A stretch of 64,000 nucleotides of DNA from Juglans regia (Eukaryota > Streptophyta > Magnoliopsida > Fagales > Juglandaceae), in NCBI RefSeq assembly GCF_001411555.2, contig NC_049914.1, positions 9,562,273 through 9,626,272 on the forward strand, given 5' to 3'. Below the pieces are notes generated by a model that saw only the letters and a list, made by a program, of their open reading frames with translations, ran no database searches and was not told the DNA's origin. The position numbers were made by a program, and so were the translations under genes. Position 1 is the first letter of the stretch, and each line of letters starts with the position of its first letter. Positions 34,637 through 46,274 of this stretch are shown piece after piece.

Positions 34637-37600
34637 TCAATTATTCTGCTTTGCTTCCTCATGATACTTCTCCAAATCAGCATCAAGATCTTCCTGAGAT
34701 ACCTTTTCACCACGGCCTCTTCCCCGTCCACGTCCACGACCCCTTCCAAAACCACGGCCACCTCCGCCACCACGTGGCCGTCCAAGTGCTGCACCAGCCC
34801 TACCTTGCCCACTGCTCATTAACCAAATTGAACACATTAATCAGGGCAGCAATATCATATCATTTCCATCAGCAGCACAACACATACTTCAGATAAGTTC
34901 TATTTTTTATTTTAGTAGCGCAACACATATACTAGCATCAGACATTCAACATTGTTTCAGGGTGGATTAACCATTATAAATAAAGTTAAAAAAGGGGGTG
35001 AGGGGAGATAACAATTTGTGAAGGCCACAGAAAATATTAATAACTAGTCGACTGGGGGAATAACTAAAGTAGAATGGTTAAGAGGTGAGGAAGAAACGGG
35101 GTAAATAACGAGTCAATAGTTACAGTAAGATAAATAATCATTTTTCTTCATTGGAAAAGTAATACTAAAATGGTAGAAGAGTTAAGCATTGGAATGTCAG
35201 AAAAGTAATGAGAAATCAATAACCACTATCAAGATGAAAAGCCTTTATTTTCCTCCATTGGATTAATAATCACGAATGTAAAGAGAACTCTTGTCTTCAA
35301 ACCCTTTCTTAATCTTAATGTCAAAAAATCGAGTGGGTTTATTGTGGTAATAAAGACAATACAATAGGTCTTTTTTGCATGTGACAGGTTAGGATATGTC
35401 AATAATATAAAATAAAGAAATGATGAGGTAGCTACATAGAATACACAGAAGATGCTTAAAAATTATGTGTAATAGATTGCTTTACAGTTTATAAACAACA
35501 GTTTAACATAATCACCTCTAAACTTTGTACATTTCCCATCAAGTTGCTACATAAGCAAAATGCACACTGTCACTACAAAAACAATGTGCACACCAAAAAC
35601 AGAATCAAAATCATGCATACATAAAAAATTAAGTGATACGACTGAAAAGTTAACTGTCATAATCATTCTTCAGCACTGTCAGCCGGATAGTCCTATTTTC
35701 AATCCAATTAACTGTGAGAACAATGCATCCTTTATGCAGAAAATAAAATTTAAGCTACGACAAACCACCATGGCTGGAACTCTAACTGAGAGTGCCAAAT
35801 AGTTGTTTTTTCATTCTAAGTAGGATGGAACAAAGGATAAGAAAGCATAATTGAAGTACTAGGGGAAATGCTAAAGAAGTATAAAAAACAATAAATATCA
35901 CAAACAAGTAGCTAGGCCACAATTATAGCAAACATGATAATCATGATACCAGATATACCATCCAAAGCATAACAAACAAGAGAACAAAATATGAGAACAA
36001 AAGTAGACAAATGTGTTTCAGATTGTGCATACCCTCTTGGGATCGCATTTGGAATTCCAAAAGTGCCATTAGTTGCTGGAGGTGCACCAGGTGTTGCAAT
36101 GTTTGTTCCCACGATCTCTAACTTCATTGGTTTCCCGTCAAGCTGCACATTGTTGTATCTCTTGACAGCAGCAACAGCATCTGCTCGTCTGGAGAAGACT
36201 ACTTCGGCTGTTCCCTAAGAAAAAGAGTTTTTCTAAACTACAGCAGGACAGAAAGAATTCATCAGAATGACATACTTATGCCAGACTTGACCAGATACCT
36301 TTGATCTCCCACTCCTGTCATAATGGATTGAATAACGTTTGAGGTCACCAACTTCGGCAAACAGTTCCTGCACATAATTGATTAAGATTAAAAACAGAAT
36401 GTAATTCTGATAACCTCATATTTATACAGGGAAAAAATATAGCATCTATTATAAGAATGCATCTCCAGATTCTACAAAAACAGACATAGAAGTACCACAA
36501 AGAATTAATATTCAGACGAGATCAAAATAATTTCATAGGTAGCCAAACAATACACAGAAAGTTGAAACATGAACTCAGAAAAAACAAGATTAAAACAATA
36601 ACAAAAAATTGCTCTTATATCAGGAAACGTGAGTTTTTTAGGACATCATACAAATAAAATTTGGCATCCAGTCCACATCCTTGCAAGCAAAATTATGTTA
36701 GTAAAGGTATTGATCTCTAACATGTATAATGCGCAGCCGAATGGGGCTTCAACAATCTAAACAAAAAAAATGAAGTTTCCAGCCAATCCTTCTAAAATAT
36801 AAATGCATGGTCTAATGCTGTGTATTAAAGGAATGGTCGAAGCTTTGAAGATAGGGAACATTCTCTGGATGAGCTTAGAAGTTTCTTTTTCCATACTTTA
36901 TTTCTTTGGGCTTTCTGCCAGTGTTTTTAATCCAGCCAATCCTTCTAAATTACATGAATTTTTTGTATCACTTTCTAGCTCCTAACTTATAACTAGGTGT
37001 TCTCTTATGTATACTTCCTGGGCACTTGGGCTATGCCTATTTACCTGTTTTGGTAAAATTTCATATTACTTATCAAAAATTTATAAAAGCATGGGATACC
37101 CATCCACATCCTCTCCATATGTTTCCAAAAAAAAAAGACGGCATTACAAGTAAGCTTTCCAAAGAAACCAAACTTATATTAAAACCTATGATTGTAGGCA
37201 ATAGTGAATAGTCACCATCCAATGAGAAAAATGTTAAACATTAGAACAGCGCCATCATCAAACTACAGTTAAGAATATACTATCAACTAGGTCTTTTAAA
37301 AAAAAAAACTTAAGATTATACTATCAACTATTAAGCACAGGATAAACAAAAGTCTCATGGAGCGAATCTCAAGTAACAAAGATACAAGTTGTTGGACCAA
37401 AAATTTCTTTGAAAAATAATAACAGATGGAGCAGATCGGATTTTATAAAAGCGTTGCGACACTTTTGAAATTGGTAAAATGAAGCCCTATACTACAGGGA
37501 GGAAAAAAGCGTAATTTACCGATTTTCTAGACTAAACAAATCAAGCAGGCAAGGCTAAGAAAAATTCAAAATTTAAAATTAAAGCACATGCACGAGAAAT

Positions 37601-38111
37601 TTATCACCAAAAATAAATTAGAAAAAGTACCTTAATGTCTTCATTCGAAACACCGTAATCAAGATTGGATATGTATAGCTTGGTCCCGGTTTCTATAGCA
37701 GAGGCCCGCCCCAAATTCTCTTCCATATACAAATCGTGCTGCCATGTCGTCTCCGGCGCCTATTTTCACAACAACCAGACGGAACAACATTGAGAACGAG
37801 TCGAAACAAATAGGATAATTAAAAAATGATTAAATTTTACGAAAAAGTGAAGGACTTGCGGGAAAGCACTAACGAACGAAAGGGAGAGACGAAAGTATGA
37901 GAAAATGAGATACAGAGAACAGATCGGAAACCTAAATCACCTTAGGGGGTGCATAAGGAGCCGTACGGTTCGCGGCGCGATTGGGGAAGCGGCGAGCGGG
38001 TCCGGGTCCGGTTCCGGTACCGGAGGCTCGGTTACGGCCTCTGGCCCCGGATCCGGACTGCTTGTTGGTCTTGATGATGTCGTCGAGGGCCATGTCCAAA
38101 GCGGCCGACAT
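34637..38111 (-). CDS. ALY: THO complex subunit 4 / ALY-REF mRNA export adaptor
   Basis: Five exons on the minus strand: 38111-37941, 37759-37631, 36367-36299, 36214-36033 and 34814-34637. All use GT-AG and total 729 nt, 242 aa. The N-terminus has the UAP56-helicase-binding motif MALDDIIKTN (residues 7-16) and an Arg/Gly-rich stretch. A single RRM follows (about 83-158), with RNP2 LYISNL at 85-90 and an RNP1-like segment at about 121-130. A C-terminal RGG region (about 190-215) and the second helicase-binding helix QEDLDADLEKYHEEAKQ end the protein. ALY couples transcription and splicing to nuclear export of mRNA as part of TREX. Length fits the ALY1-like class of plants. Intron 2 holds a LINE fragment and intron 4 is about 1.2 kb. 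The paralogue number cannot be fixed from sequence alone. Confidence 0.95.
36795..37085 (+). mobile_element. LINE 3' fragment in ALY intron 2
   Basis: Encodes CIKGMVEALKIGNILWMSLEV and [14 protein letters not shown], the last part of the LINE family seen at 27157. It runs into the same tail ('gtatacttcctgggcacttgggctatgcctat'-like, 37009-37040). It is antisense to the ALY gene. Confidence 0.85.
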
Positions 38112-38297
38112 TTTTGTAGAGAGAGATGCCGAAACCCTAACGAGCTAGAGAGAGAAGAGAGAAGGGGTCGATAGATTGGGGAGGAGGGGCTATAAGTCAA
38201 AGGACACAGAATCGAGACGAGCTCAAGAGGTTTGGTCTTACTACTATTAGGTTAACTTTTTAAAGAAATTTAATATTCGAGCAAACTCGGACAAGAC

Positions 38298-38371
38298 GGT
38301 GTCGTGGTGTAGTTGGTTATCACGTCAGTCTAACACACTGAAGGTCTCCGGTTCGAGCCCGGGCGACGCCA
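38298..38371 (+). tRNA. tRNA-Val (AAC)
   Basis: A 74-nt tRNA. Acceptor stem GGTGTCG pairs with CGACGCC, including one G-U pair. The anticodon loop CTAACAC (38330-38336) has anticodon AAC at 38332-38334. The T arm contains GGTTCGAGCC, and the D arm AGTTGGTTATC fits the internal A box. A run of six T at 38390-38395 is a fitting Pol III stop. No intron, no encoded CCA. Confidence 0.97.
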
Positions 38372-38632
38372 TTCTATCTTATTAATTTATTTTTTAATTC
38401 ACAACTGAACCGATGTCCAAGAAACAAGAGAATTGTACAGCCTTTTATTGACTAGACTCATCTCAATTCATTTTATTTTATCTCATTATTATAATTTTTT
38501 TTAATTTTTATATAAAATATAATAAATAATTTAATTCAAATCCGGATGACGCCATTCTATCTTTTTAATTTCTTTTTTTATTCACAATCGATGTGCCAAC
38601 AAACAAGAGAAGTGTTACAACCTTTTATTGAC
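38352..38632. repeat. Tandem duplication of tRNA 3' end, flank and MITE piece
   Basis: Unit 1 (38352-38534) holds the tRNA 3' end, its flank and a MITE half. Unit 2 repeats the tRNA tail and flank (38535-38632, about 80% alike over 98 bp) and is followed by a fuller MITE. The second tRNA tail (TTCAAATCCGGATGACGCC) lacks the 5' part and is dead. Confidence 0.75.
38390..38395 (+). terminator. Pol III terminator of tRNA-Val
   Basis: TTTTTT 19 bp after the tRNA end. Confidence 0.7.
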
Positions 38633-38633
38633 G

Positions 38634-38815
38634 GGATCCCGTTTAGATTGAGAAATAATCACAACTCATCTCATCTTATTATTATAAATTTTTTAAATTT
38701 TTACACAAAATATAATAAATAATTTAACTTTTTCAAATCTCAAAATAATAATAATATTAAAAAATAATATTTTATTCAACTAATCTTATATCACCTCTCA
38801 ATCCAAACGGATCCT
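38634..38815. repeat. MITE of the GTTTGGAT/GAGATGAG family
   Basis: Inverted ends GGATCCCGTTTAGATTGAGA and TCTCAATCCAAACGGATCC. The right flank is TAA (38816-38818). Confidence 0.7.
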
Positions 38816-39523
38816 AACTTTTACTACTTCAATTTTAATGACTTGGAATTGTAGTGTGCATTTATTTATTTTTTCTCTTTGGAATCATCAATACATTAAA
38901 GTAAATGGGGAATATAATAAGGGTAGGATCGATATATCTCTAAGAAAAATTATCTTGCACTAAAAAAAAAAAGGCTCATCATTTTCATATTAATCTCAAT
39001 TAAAGTGAGTTTTCATGTTTAGAGTGGCTTTAATTTCAGGGCACACCCTTGATTCCTCCCTTGCCCAATTGCTCCAAAACCACGATGCTCTGATCAGAAA
39101 AACTTGGCTAGAATTTAGGGAAGAGATAATAAAAATTTGACAAACTCCACTCTTTTACAAGTTTTTGTTCTGTTTATGTGCGAGTAATGATAGGGTCCAA
39201 TGCAAAAGACAAGATGAACAAAGATCTCTACATCTGGCTATGTCACATCCTCACAACAACATGACATATGCCGGATCCCTTGCCCTCAAACCAGACAATT
39301 GTTACGGCCTGATCCCAGAAATACACTTGCCATTTTCAACTCCCACAAAGCCTTATAACTGGAAAATTTTCTAAACAAGCAGATCAGCTCGAATATATAG
39401 AAATAAAAATAACATGATCCTCCATGTCTTTTTTTTTTTTATTCCTCAGAAACGGCGTAATAATGAATGAACAAGGACATCCGTCTCTAGGTAAGTCTCT
39501 TTCGTATCATTTTCATCACCTCT
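38816..39523. other. Intergenic, includes 3' flank of the 116-aa gene
   Basis: Nothing recognised. The right part should hold the 3' UTR of the minus-strand gene ending at 39524. Confidence 0.4.
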
Positions 39524-39874
39524 CTAACTCTCCCACAAACCCAAAGACCGAACCATGCAGGCCGAACAAGCCACAACAAGAGCTGCAAACACTGTCGGAA
39601 GGAAAAAATCCAACTTGGACCTCCTAACCAAGTGAGCCGGAAAGCACATCACCTCCATCGGATTATCCAAAGGAATCCTCACGAACCCGTCCGCATGACA
39701 CGATTTTGAGAACGAGGAAGACGGAGATATGGCCGACACAAAAGCGATCTCCGGCGCGAACGATGCCACGGCCACGGTTAACGTCAAGAGAACCGTCCAC
39801 GTTGCCGCGCATAGCAGCAGCGGCCACCGCGACGTGACTTGGTGAAAGAGAGTGTGTAAGAAAACGAGAAGCAT
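39524..39874 (-). CDS. Small plant membrane protein, unknown function
   Basis: The intronless 116-aa product starts MLLVFLHTLFHQVTSRWPLL. It has one hydrophobic segment at about 17-43 (LLLCAATWTVLLTLTVAVAS) and another near 90-108 (FFLPTVFAALVVACSACMV), separated by a loop with CHADGFVRIPLDNP. This points to two membrane passes. I recognise the pattern (HTLFHQ...SRWPLL, GFVRIPLD, PAHLV.RS..DFF.PT.FAALVVA) as conserved in plants, but no function is known to me. A TATA box lies upstream on the same strand (40018-40025). The frame is open and rich in conserved residues, so I take it as real. Confidence 0.85.
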   Translation of the reverse strand: MLLVFLHTLFHQVTSRWPLLLCAATWTVLLTLTVAVASFAPEIAFVSAISPSSSFSKSCHADGFVRIPLDNPMEVMCFPAHLVRRSKLDFFLPTVFAALVVACSACMVRSLGLWES

Positions 39875-40017
39875 GATGATGGGTTTTCGAATTAGGTGGT
39901 TTTATCTTGTGGAAACAGTGTTGGGAGGAGAACGTGAAATGAACCAGTTTTTATGAATCTGGTTTTTGCAGTTTTTGTGGGACAGAACAGAGAGATTTGA
40001 GACGCATGGAGGCACGT

Positions 40018-40025
40018 TTATATAA
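40018..40025 (-). promoter_or_regulatory. TATA box of the 116-aa membrane protein gene
   Basis: TATATAAA on the minus strand, about 145 bp before the start codon. Confidence 0.6.
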
Positions 40026-40029
40026 GTAA

Positions 40030-42716
40030 CTTCTTATGGAGAGAACTGAGAAAGAATAACGAGAATGCCCTTGTTATTTAAAATATATTAATGGAGAAAT
40101 ACTGGCACAATGATTTGGAACCAAGAGACTTTAATAATTATAGAAACTCACGTTCTTCCATCTGGCTGGATTGACACGATACGAGGGCACCAAAGAACAG
40201 AGAAAAATAAATGATGAGGATTTATAATTTTAGGTGAAGGGTGATGCTTTGGTGGCTAATATGACGAGGTCTGTGGTCGACCTGATCCACCTGCAGGCTG
40301 CTGCATGATATATACGTGACGAGTTCGGTAGAGTGGGGAAGTTTATTGTGAAGTCTTATTTATAGCATGGCTTTATTGTTTTTTTCTTCCTTTTTTCTTT
40401 TCTCGGCAATTTAATTAACATGGATATTGCAATTACAAATGACTGTTTTTTCCCCTTTGTGAGAACACGAGTAAGACTATTACCACAATCAGAGCTCTAC
40501 ACTAGGAAAAATTTCAGCCATTTGTAAGTAAAGAACAAACTGCACCACTTGTCGTTTGTATATAGCGGAGCTCTTTATTAAAAGGGCTGATTTCTTCAGC
40601 CAGTTAGTTTAATAGCGAGCAATTCTATGAATTAATTATTATTCACTTTCTCATCCTACAGTTATATGATGTGAGGTAGTAAATAGTGACTGATGAGAAG
40701 AATTTTTCTATAACCGAGTTTTGCGACAACGAATATGCCTATATATACATACAAATAAATAAACATTCTGTGAATTCCAAGTTCTTGAATTGATGGTCAT
40801 CTTTATATTTGGAAAGAGCGTTACTCATTTCGGGAGGGAGGGAGAGAGAGAGAGAAGCTGAAGATTCAACGGAGCAGATTGTATTACTTCAAGAACCAAC
40901 CCCAAAAATAAGAAAAAAGTAATAAAATTGTGACTGCTGCCAATCCAATTTATGTTGTAAACCAAACTTGAAAATTGTGTAATTCCATATATCGAGTACC
41001 TCACCAGAAGTTTTGAGTTACTCGTCCAATGATTCCTGTACACCTACCCCGGAAAAAGACAGTTGAGAGAAATAATTTGAAATAGTTTTAAAAAAATTGA
41101 ATAAAATATTATTAAAATATTATTTTTAATATTATTATTATTTAAAAATTTTAAAAATTCAATTAATTATTATATTTTTTTATAAAAATTTAAGAAAATT
41201 ATAATAATAAGCTGAAATAAATTAAGATAAGTTGAAGTGAATTTTGAATTCAATCAAATCCTCGTGAAAAGAAGCGAAGAGTTCGTCCATGTGATATCAA
41301 GGAGGAGCCTATAGACATTGTGAGGTCCATGATTCCATTTGGTAGATCTGGAATTCGATTCAAGAACGTCAAGGGAAGATGCTCGAGAGAGAGCCAAAAA
41401 CTGCACGCAACAATCGAGAATTCAGACAACTATATCTATCAATCCTACTAGGCTTCCTTCAAAGAGAATGTATTTTCATTACAGGTCTGATATGATACCA
41501 GATTTCATTTCAGACCCACGAGATACAAATCATCCTAAATTGAAGTCCCAACAAGAAAAACATACCATAGTCCACAAACATGCACATTTTAGGCTATATA
41601 TCGGATTGAAAATAAAAAAACATACGTAAATTGCATCAACCTTTGTCACTAGAACTGAACACACTCAGCCAGGAGCATCAAGCATATATTATGTCTATAT
41701 TGCAAAACACCGCAAACTCCCCTGATTTAAAGGAGGCTTGAATGAGTCCATTTCTCTTCACACCGATGGGGGAGCGTTGACTTCGATGTTCAATGAAGGA
41801 ATCAAACTTCCAAGCATTGCAGATTCCTTTCCTCCATCCCCCTCCTATACCGGAAAGGAGGCTTAACCAAACCAATAAACCATTCATTAATAGTACAAAA
41901 AACATGCTTCATATCATGTTCTTTGCTCCAAAGACATGAGAGATGTAGAATCAATTAATAAAACAATATTGCATTGAACAATCTGAAATATGAACACCTA
42001 GGAACCCAAATTCGGTTGCATTCCATTAGTAGAATAAAACCTAATCTAACTACAATCAAAGACTTTCGCAAGCCAATTTAACGCCATTTTGGGATACTCG
42101 AATGATCATCAATTCATCATTCTTAGAAACCCCACCGCGAACATCGAAACAATGTTAGCCGAAAGATTATAAAACCCAAAATCAAACAAAAATGTTTCAC
42201 ATCGACTAAAATCAAGAGAAGAGTAAAGACAATAAATAACTCGAGCGACCTAACTACTTCGCGTGAAACAAACACATTACTGGGACAGCGTCCAACAAAC
42301 AAGCAGATACGGACAAAGCTTATTAACACAGACGGGTTCAAACTCAAAAAACAGATGAAATAGCACCTGCTCAGTACCATTTTTCTCAAAAGATCTTTTA
42401 CACATACATGAAGAAACAGAGAGTGAAGACCAATAGAACGTCAACGAATCTACCTTCTCTCTGAAATTACCCCAAAGAAGAGAACTTTTATCTTGGCATA
42501 AACTATAAAAAAGTAAAACTAATGAAAGAAATAGATAAATTACGTCAAAAGATTTTCCATTCCATCTTAAAGCATATAGGTACTTACATTAAACGTGCAT
42601 CTACTACTTCAAATCAAAAGACAAAATAAGGATACTGATATAGAGAATAACACAAATCCTAACCCTAGTTTTTTTCCCCAATTTCTTCACAGACCCTAGG
42701 CCTGCAAGCGTACAAT
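40030..42716. other. Intergenic region with one MITE remnant
   Basis: Contains a worn GTTTGGAT-family MITE at about 41080-41265 and a GA-rich run at 40836-40855. The last 300 bp should be the H2B 3' UTR. No other gene recognised. Confidence 0.45.
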
Positions 42717-43166
42717 TTAAGAGCTGGTGAACTTGGTGACGGCCTTTGTCCCCTCGGAAACGGCGTGCTTAGCCAACTCACCAGGCAACACGAGGCGCAC
42801 AGCGGTCTGGATTTCCCGGGAGGTGATGGTAGGCTTCTTGTTGTACCTCGCGAGCCGTGAAGCCTCCTGAGCGAGCTTCTCGAAGATGTCGTTGATGAAG
42901 CTGTTCATGATCCCCATGGCCTTGCTGGAGATCCCAATATCAGGGTGGACCTGCTTCAACACCTTGAAGATGTAGATCTTGTATGTCTCCACGCTCTTCT
43001 TGGTCCGCTTCTTCTTCTTGTCGCCAGCAACGGCTCCACCTTCCTTCGGGAGCTTCTTTCCGGCCTTGGGCTTCTTCTCTGCAGGAGCCTTCTCCGCCAC
43101 AGCGGATTTCTTCTCCTCGGCAGGCTTCTTCTCGGCTGGCTTCTTCTCGGCAGCTTTGGGGGCCAT
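42717..43166 (-). CDS. Histone H2B
   Basis: The 149-aa intronless protein is a complete plant H2B. A long Lys/Ala/Pro/Glu-rich N-terminal tail (residues 1-56, with repeated EKKPAE units) precedes the histone fold, which runs [20 protein letters not shown] to the end AVTKFTSS. The conserved C-terminal stretch [19 protein letters not shown] contains the lysine ubiquitinated in plants. H2B pairs with H2A in the nucleosome. The start is set by MAPKA, the family's usual beginning. Two TATA/CCAAT copies precede it because the promoter is tandemly duplicated. Confidence 0.98.
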   Translation of the reverse strand: MAPKAAEKKPAEKKPAEEKKSAVAEKAPAEKKPKAGKKLPKEGGAVAGDKKKKRTKKSVETYKIYIFKVLKQVHPDIGISSKAMGIMNSFINDIFEKLAQEASRLARYNKKPTITSREIQTAVRLVLPGELAKHAVSEGTKAVTKFTSS

Positions 43167-43288
43167 CGGAATTTTCTTTTCTCGGGAAACAAACGCAAAC
43201 AGAGACGCGAAAGGGAGAGAGGGTTCGAGTCAGTTTAGAATCTATAGATATATACTTGAGATGGAAATGAAATGTAGTTGGTATTTCG

Positions 43289-43296
43289 TATTTATA
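43289..43296 (-). promoter_or_regulatory. Proximal TATA box of histone H2B
   Basis: TATAAATA on the minus strand, 123 bp before the ATG. A CCAAT box lies about 20 bp further upstream. Confidence 0.75.
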
Positions 43297-43495
43297 AACA
43301 TGTGAGGTCGGTTTTGATTGGTGAATGGGAGAAGCCACAGATCACTGACATGGCAGAATGTGGGATGTTGATCTGGAGGAGTTTGAAGTTTAAATCGACG
43401 GCAGTAATGAGATACTTGAGCCGGTCCTTGGTTTATTCCGACGAAATTGATTGGAGGAGATGGAGCGGTCGAAATGAAATGTAGTTGGTATTTCG

Positions 43496-43503
43496 TATTT
43501 ATA
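43496..43503 (-). promoter_or_regulatory. Distal duplicate TATA box of histone H2B
   Basis: The same TATAAATA, 207 bp upstream of the proximal one, in the second promoter copy. Whether it is used is unknown. Confidence 0.6.
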
Positions 43504-43689
43504 AACATGTGAGGTCGGTTTTGATTGGTGAATGGGAGAAGCCACAGATCACTGACATGGCAGAATGTGGGATGTTGATCTGGAGGAGTTTGAAGTTTAA
43601 ATCGACGGCAGTAATGAGATACTTGAGCCGGTCCTTGGTTTATTCCGACGAAATTGATTGGAGGAGATGGAGCGGTCGAGATAGATGAT

Positions 43690-44589
43690 ATGATATTGGA
43701 TTTGTGAAAGAGTAATACGAGAGAGAAGTTATTATTGTAGTGTATATTTTGTACTCATTATGTGATTATTTTTAGTTAATTATTCTTAATATTTATTTTA
43801 GAGATGTGTGGTCTAGATGATACCATATCATGTATATAAAATAGATGTTCTTAATAGTAATTTCTATCTATATTTATTCTTTGTGAAAGAGTTTGTGAAA
43901 ATAATAATATAATATTATTTTTAATTTATTTTTTTCATATTTTACAATTATACTAATTATATGTTAATTAATAATTAATTTGATTTGATTTTTTTCTAAC
44001 TTAAATATATTGTGGCTCAAAATTAAAAAATAATAATTTAAGTAAATAAAATAATGCTTATAGAGTGTAAACAGTTAGTCTTTAAATTTAGAGATGAACT
44101 TAAATGTACTATAGTTCAAAATTAAAGATTTTAGTGTATGCTGATTCCAATACAATAATTTTAAATACGCATCCGTCAAATTTTGAAAATGACATTCATT
44201 TGATGATTCTAATACCAATGCTCTAATCAAGTAATTAATAAAAAAGTTTAAAATCAATCAAAAGATAAAACAATCCATCGTAAAAATAAAATATAGTTTG
44301 GTAATAAGTTGAGCATATCATCTACATCATTTAAATAAGAAGATTTTATTTATAAGATTTAAAATTTATCTTTCAAATCAAATTATATTATATTAGTACT
44401 TTATTAAATATATTGTACACCTGAATTGAGAATAGAATTATATATAAATATATATATATATATATATTATTTGACAAAAGAACATATTTCATTCACAATA
44501 AATAAGTCATATTCAAAGAAGTACATTACATAATTGTATCTAATAATCCTCTAAAAATAATAATATATAAAAACATTGATGCCACCATT
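43690..44589. other. AT-rich intergenic sequence
   Basis: No gene recognised. Includes an AT run at 44447-44466. Confidence 0.45.
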
Positions 44590-44950
44590 GTATTATGTCT
44601 TATACACTAGCCTGACATGTCGTGCAAGTAAGTGAGCTGCCTCATTACTCTGTCTACGAATATGGAGCACTTCATAATCTGCAAACCTATCAAGGAGAAG
44701 TTGAATTTATGCAATCAAAAGCCTCTGCCTTGAGAAATTAGGTTCTCTGGATCCTATAACTTCAATAATAATCAAAACTAGACCATAAATACCTAAATAT
44801 AAGATCATTTGTAAACCCCTTAATGCAACCATAGCTTCTATATCGTCCACTTCAAGCTCACTTGTTTCCTTTTTACACGGAGCTAGTAAAACTTCACCTT
44901 TATCCCTCTTTAAATGAGTCCAATTTCTGTCCTGATGGCAGTCCTCCAAC
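44590..44950 (-). pseudogene. RNase H-like domain remnant from a retroelement
   Basis: Read leftward: KKETSELEVDDIEAMVALRG, then LSRQ-like sequence, then LLLDRFADYEVLHIRRQSNE and AAHLLARHV across frame changes. This is the RVT_3/RNase H module of plant LINE or LINE-captured 'ribonuclease H' genes. The frame is broken and the piece is isolated. Confidence 0.75.
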
Positions 44951-45369
44951 CATTTAGAACTAGATTATAGTTTGAAAAATAAATAAATAAATAATTATTT
45001 CAGAATTATGAGATATTTTTTACAACTCTTTTACAGCTCTATAATAAATTAATGATAATTTTATAAGATTAAAATTTATTTTTAATGAAATTGCATACTT
45101 GCATTGGAAAATAAATTATAAGAGAATTGTAGGTACATGAATATTATCTGTATGTTTTACATCTCTTCTCTACCTTTCTTTTTGTTTTAAATGATGTCCA
45201 CGTAAGCTTGATTGTAAACCAATTAGAAGAGTATCATTGTCCACATATATTTCCCGTTAAAGATGACTAGATTCTCTTTTGTCCATATTTAATGGTTGCA
45301 AGCTAATTAGGACGAAGGAGAGAGGGATTTTATTATGTATAAATTGAGGATGACAAACATTTAGATGAT
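44951..45369. other. AT-rich intergenic sequence
   Basis: Nothing recognised. Confidence 0.4.
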
Positions 45370-46140
45370 GGTGTTGATATCGTGTTTGGCAGCTCGAACA
45401 ATTCTGCAAAACCCAAGCTTCCAAGTACCTGCAACTAAGAAGAAAATGAGACTCACGTGGCCTCCGAGATCACTTTGATGCCTAAGTCAATTGATTGCTA
45501 TTTGAATAAGGGAAAACACAATGCAGAATAAGAGTTATGCAAATTGAATCGAGACCCTCCCGTAAGGAGGTCATCCCTTATTTATACTTGAGTCAGGCCC
45601 TTCAGTTGAGGAAGATCGTGGCGTGTTAGATGCCAGGCCTGCCACCACCCCTTCTCTGTCGCCCTCATGGGGGCTAGTCTGTGACCTAACGAGGGATTGC
45701 ACCGTGTCTACTGTCCTACGTCTGCGCGGCCACCACTTCTCTATCATGTCAGGAGATGTCAGATTGTGGGCAAATCGTCCTTGGCTCGTGGGACACTCCA
45801 CTGTGCGCCGGATTTCCTGAGATCGATTTAGGTTGGCTCGTGCCTGGGATTCGGGACTCTGGTGTCGGGGACATGATGATGTGTTGCCCACTTGGCTCGG
45901 TAATTCGATTTGGCAGACCCCGATCCTCCCGGACCCTTAATGGACAGGCCCGAATAGTCCGGTCTTGCGCTTACTTGACTTCCCGACCCTCTCATCCCGA
46001 GCCCTTGGATTCCCAACTCGAGCTCAGGCTTCGTGGTTCAACCTTCCTAAGCTTGGGCCCTTCATAAATGGGCCTCAGTTTGCATGGACCCTACGGGAGT
46101 GGGCCTTCCCTCACAGAAGAGAACCCTTAACTCCAATTAG
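45370..46140 (-). mobile_element. Probable solo LTR or LTR fragment of a Ty3/gypsy-like element
   Basis: This GC-rich island in AT-rich surroundings reads as an LTR on the minus strand. There are repeated CCCGA/GGCCC motifs, a TATA box (TATAAATA at 45579-45586, minus strand), and then the R/U5-like 'gaccctcc..' and 'tgacttaggcat..gatctcggaggccac' segments (about 45440-45500) typical of plant gypsy LTRs. No gag-pol or second LTR is next to it. The exact ends and target duplication could not be fixed. Confidence 0.55.
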
Positions 46141-46274
46141 AATAAATTGTGTAACCTTTGTTTGTTTGGGACATTGGCAATATTGTAGTAAATAATTTGA
46201 GACGTGCTACGTGCAGGGATCCAAATGCAAAAACATGACACGCGAAGTCCAAAACAAAGTTTCTATTCATAAGA

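Larger units (their letters stand above)
43264..43677. repeat. Perfect 207-bp tandem duplication upstream of H2B
   Basis: Copy 1 is 43264-43470 and copy 2 is 43471-43677. By direct reading the two are identical over their whole length. Each carries, on the H2B strand, TATAAATA (43289-43296 and 43496-43503) and CCAAT (43317-43321 and 43524-43528). Confidence 0.95.

Noticed and set aside
37905..38200. Gly/Ser- and Pro-rich open frames around ALY exon 1
   Set aside because: Other-frame shadows of the RG-rich first exon of ALY.
42940..43338. Several open frames overlapping H2B on both strands
   Set aside because: Shadows of the GC-rich, repetitive H2B tail region.
43278..43688. Two identical 67-68 aa open frames upstream of H2B
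   Set aside because: They are created by the 207-bp promoter duplication and have no independent coding evidence.
45571..46195. Open frames in a GC-rich island
   Set aside because: The island reads better as an LTR with a TATA box and gypsy-type U5 motifs; the frames are by-products of composition.
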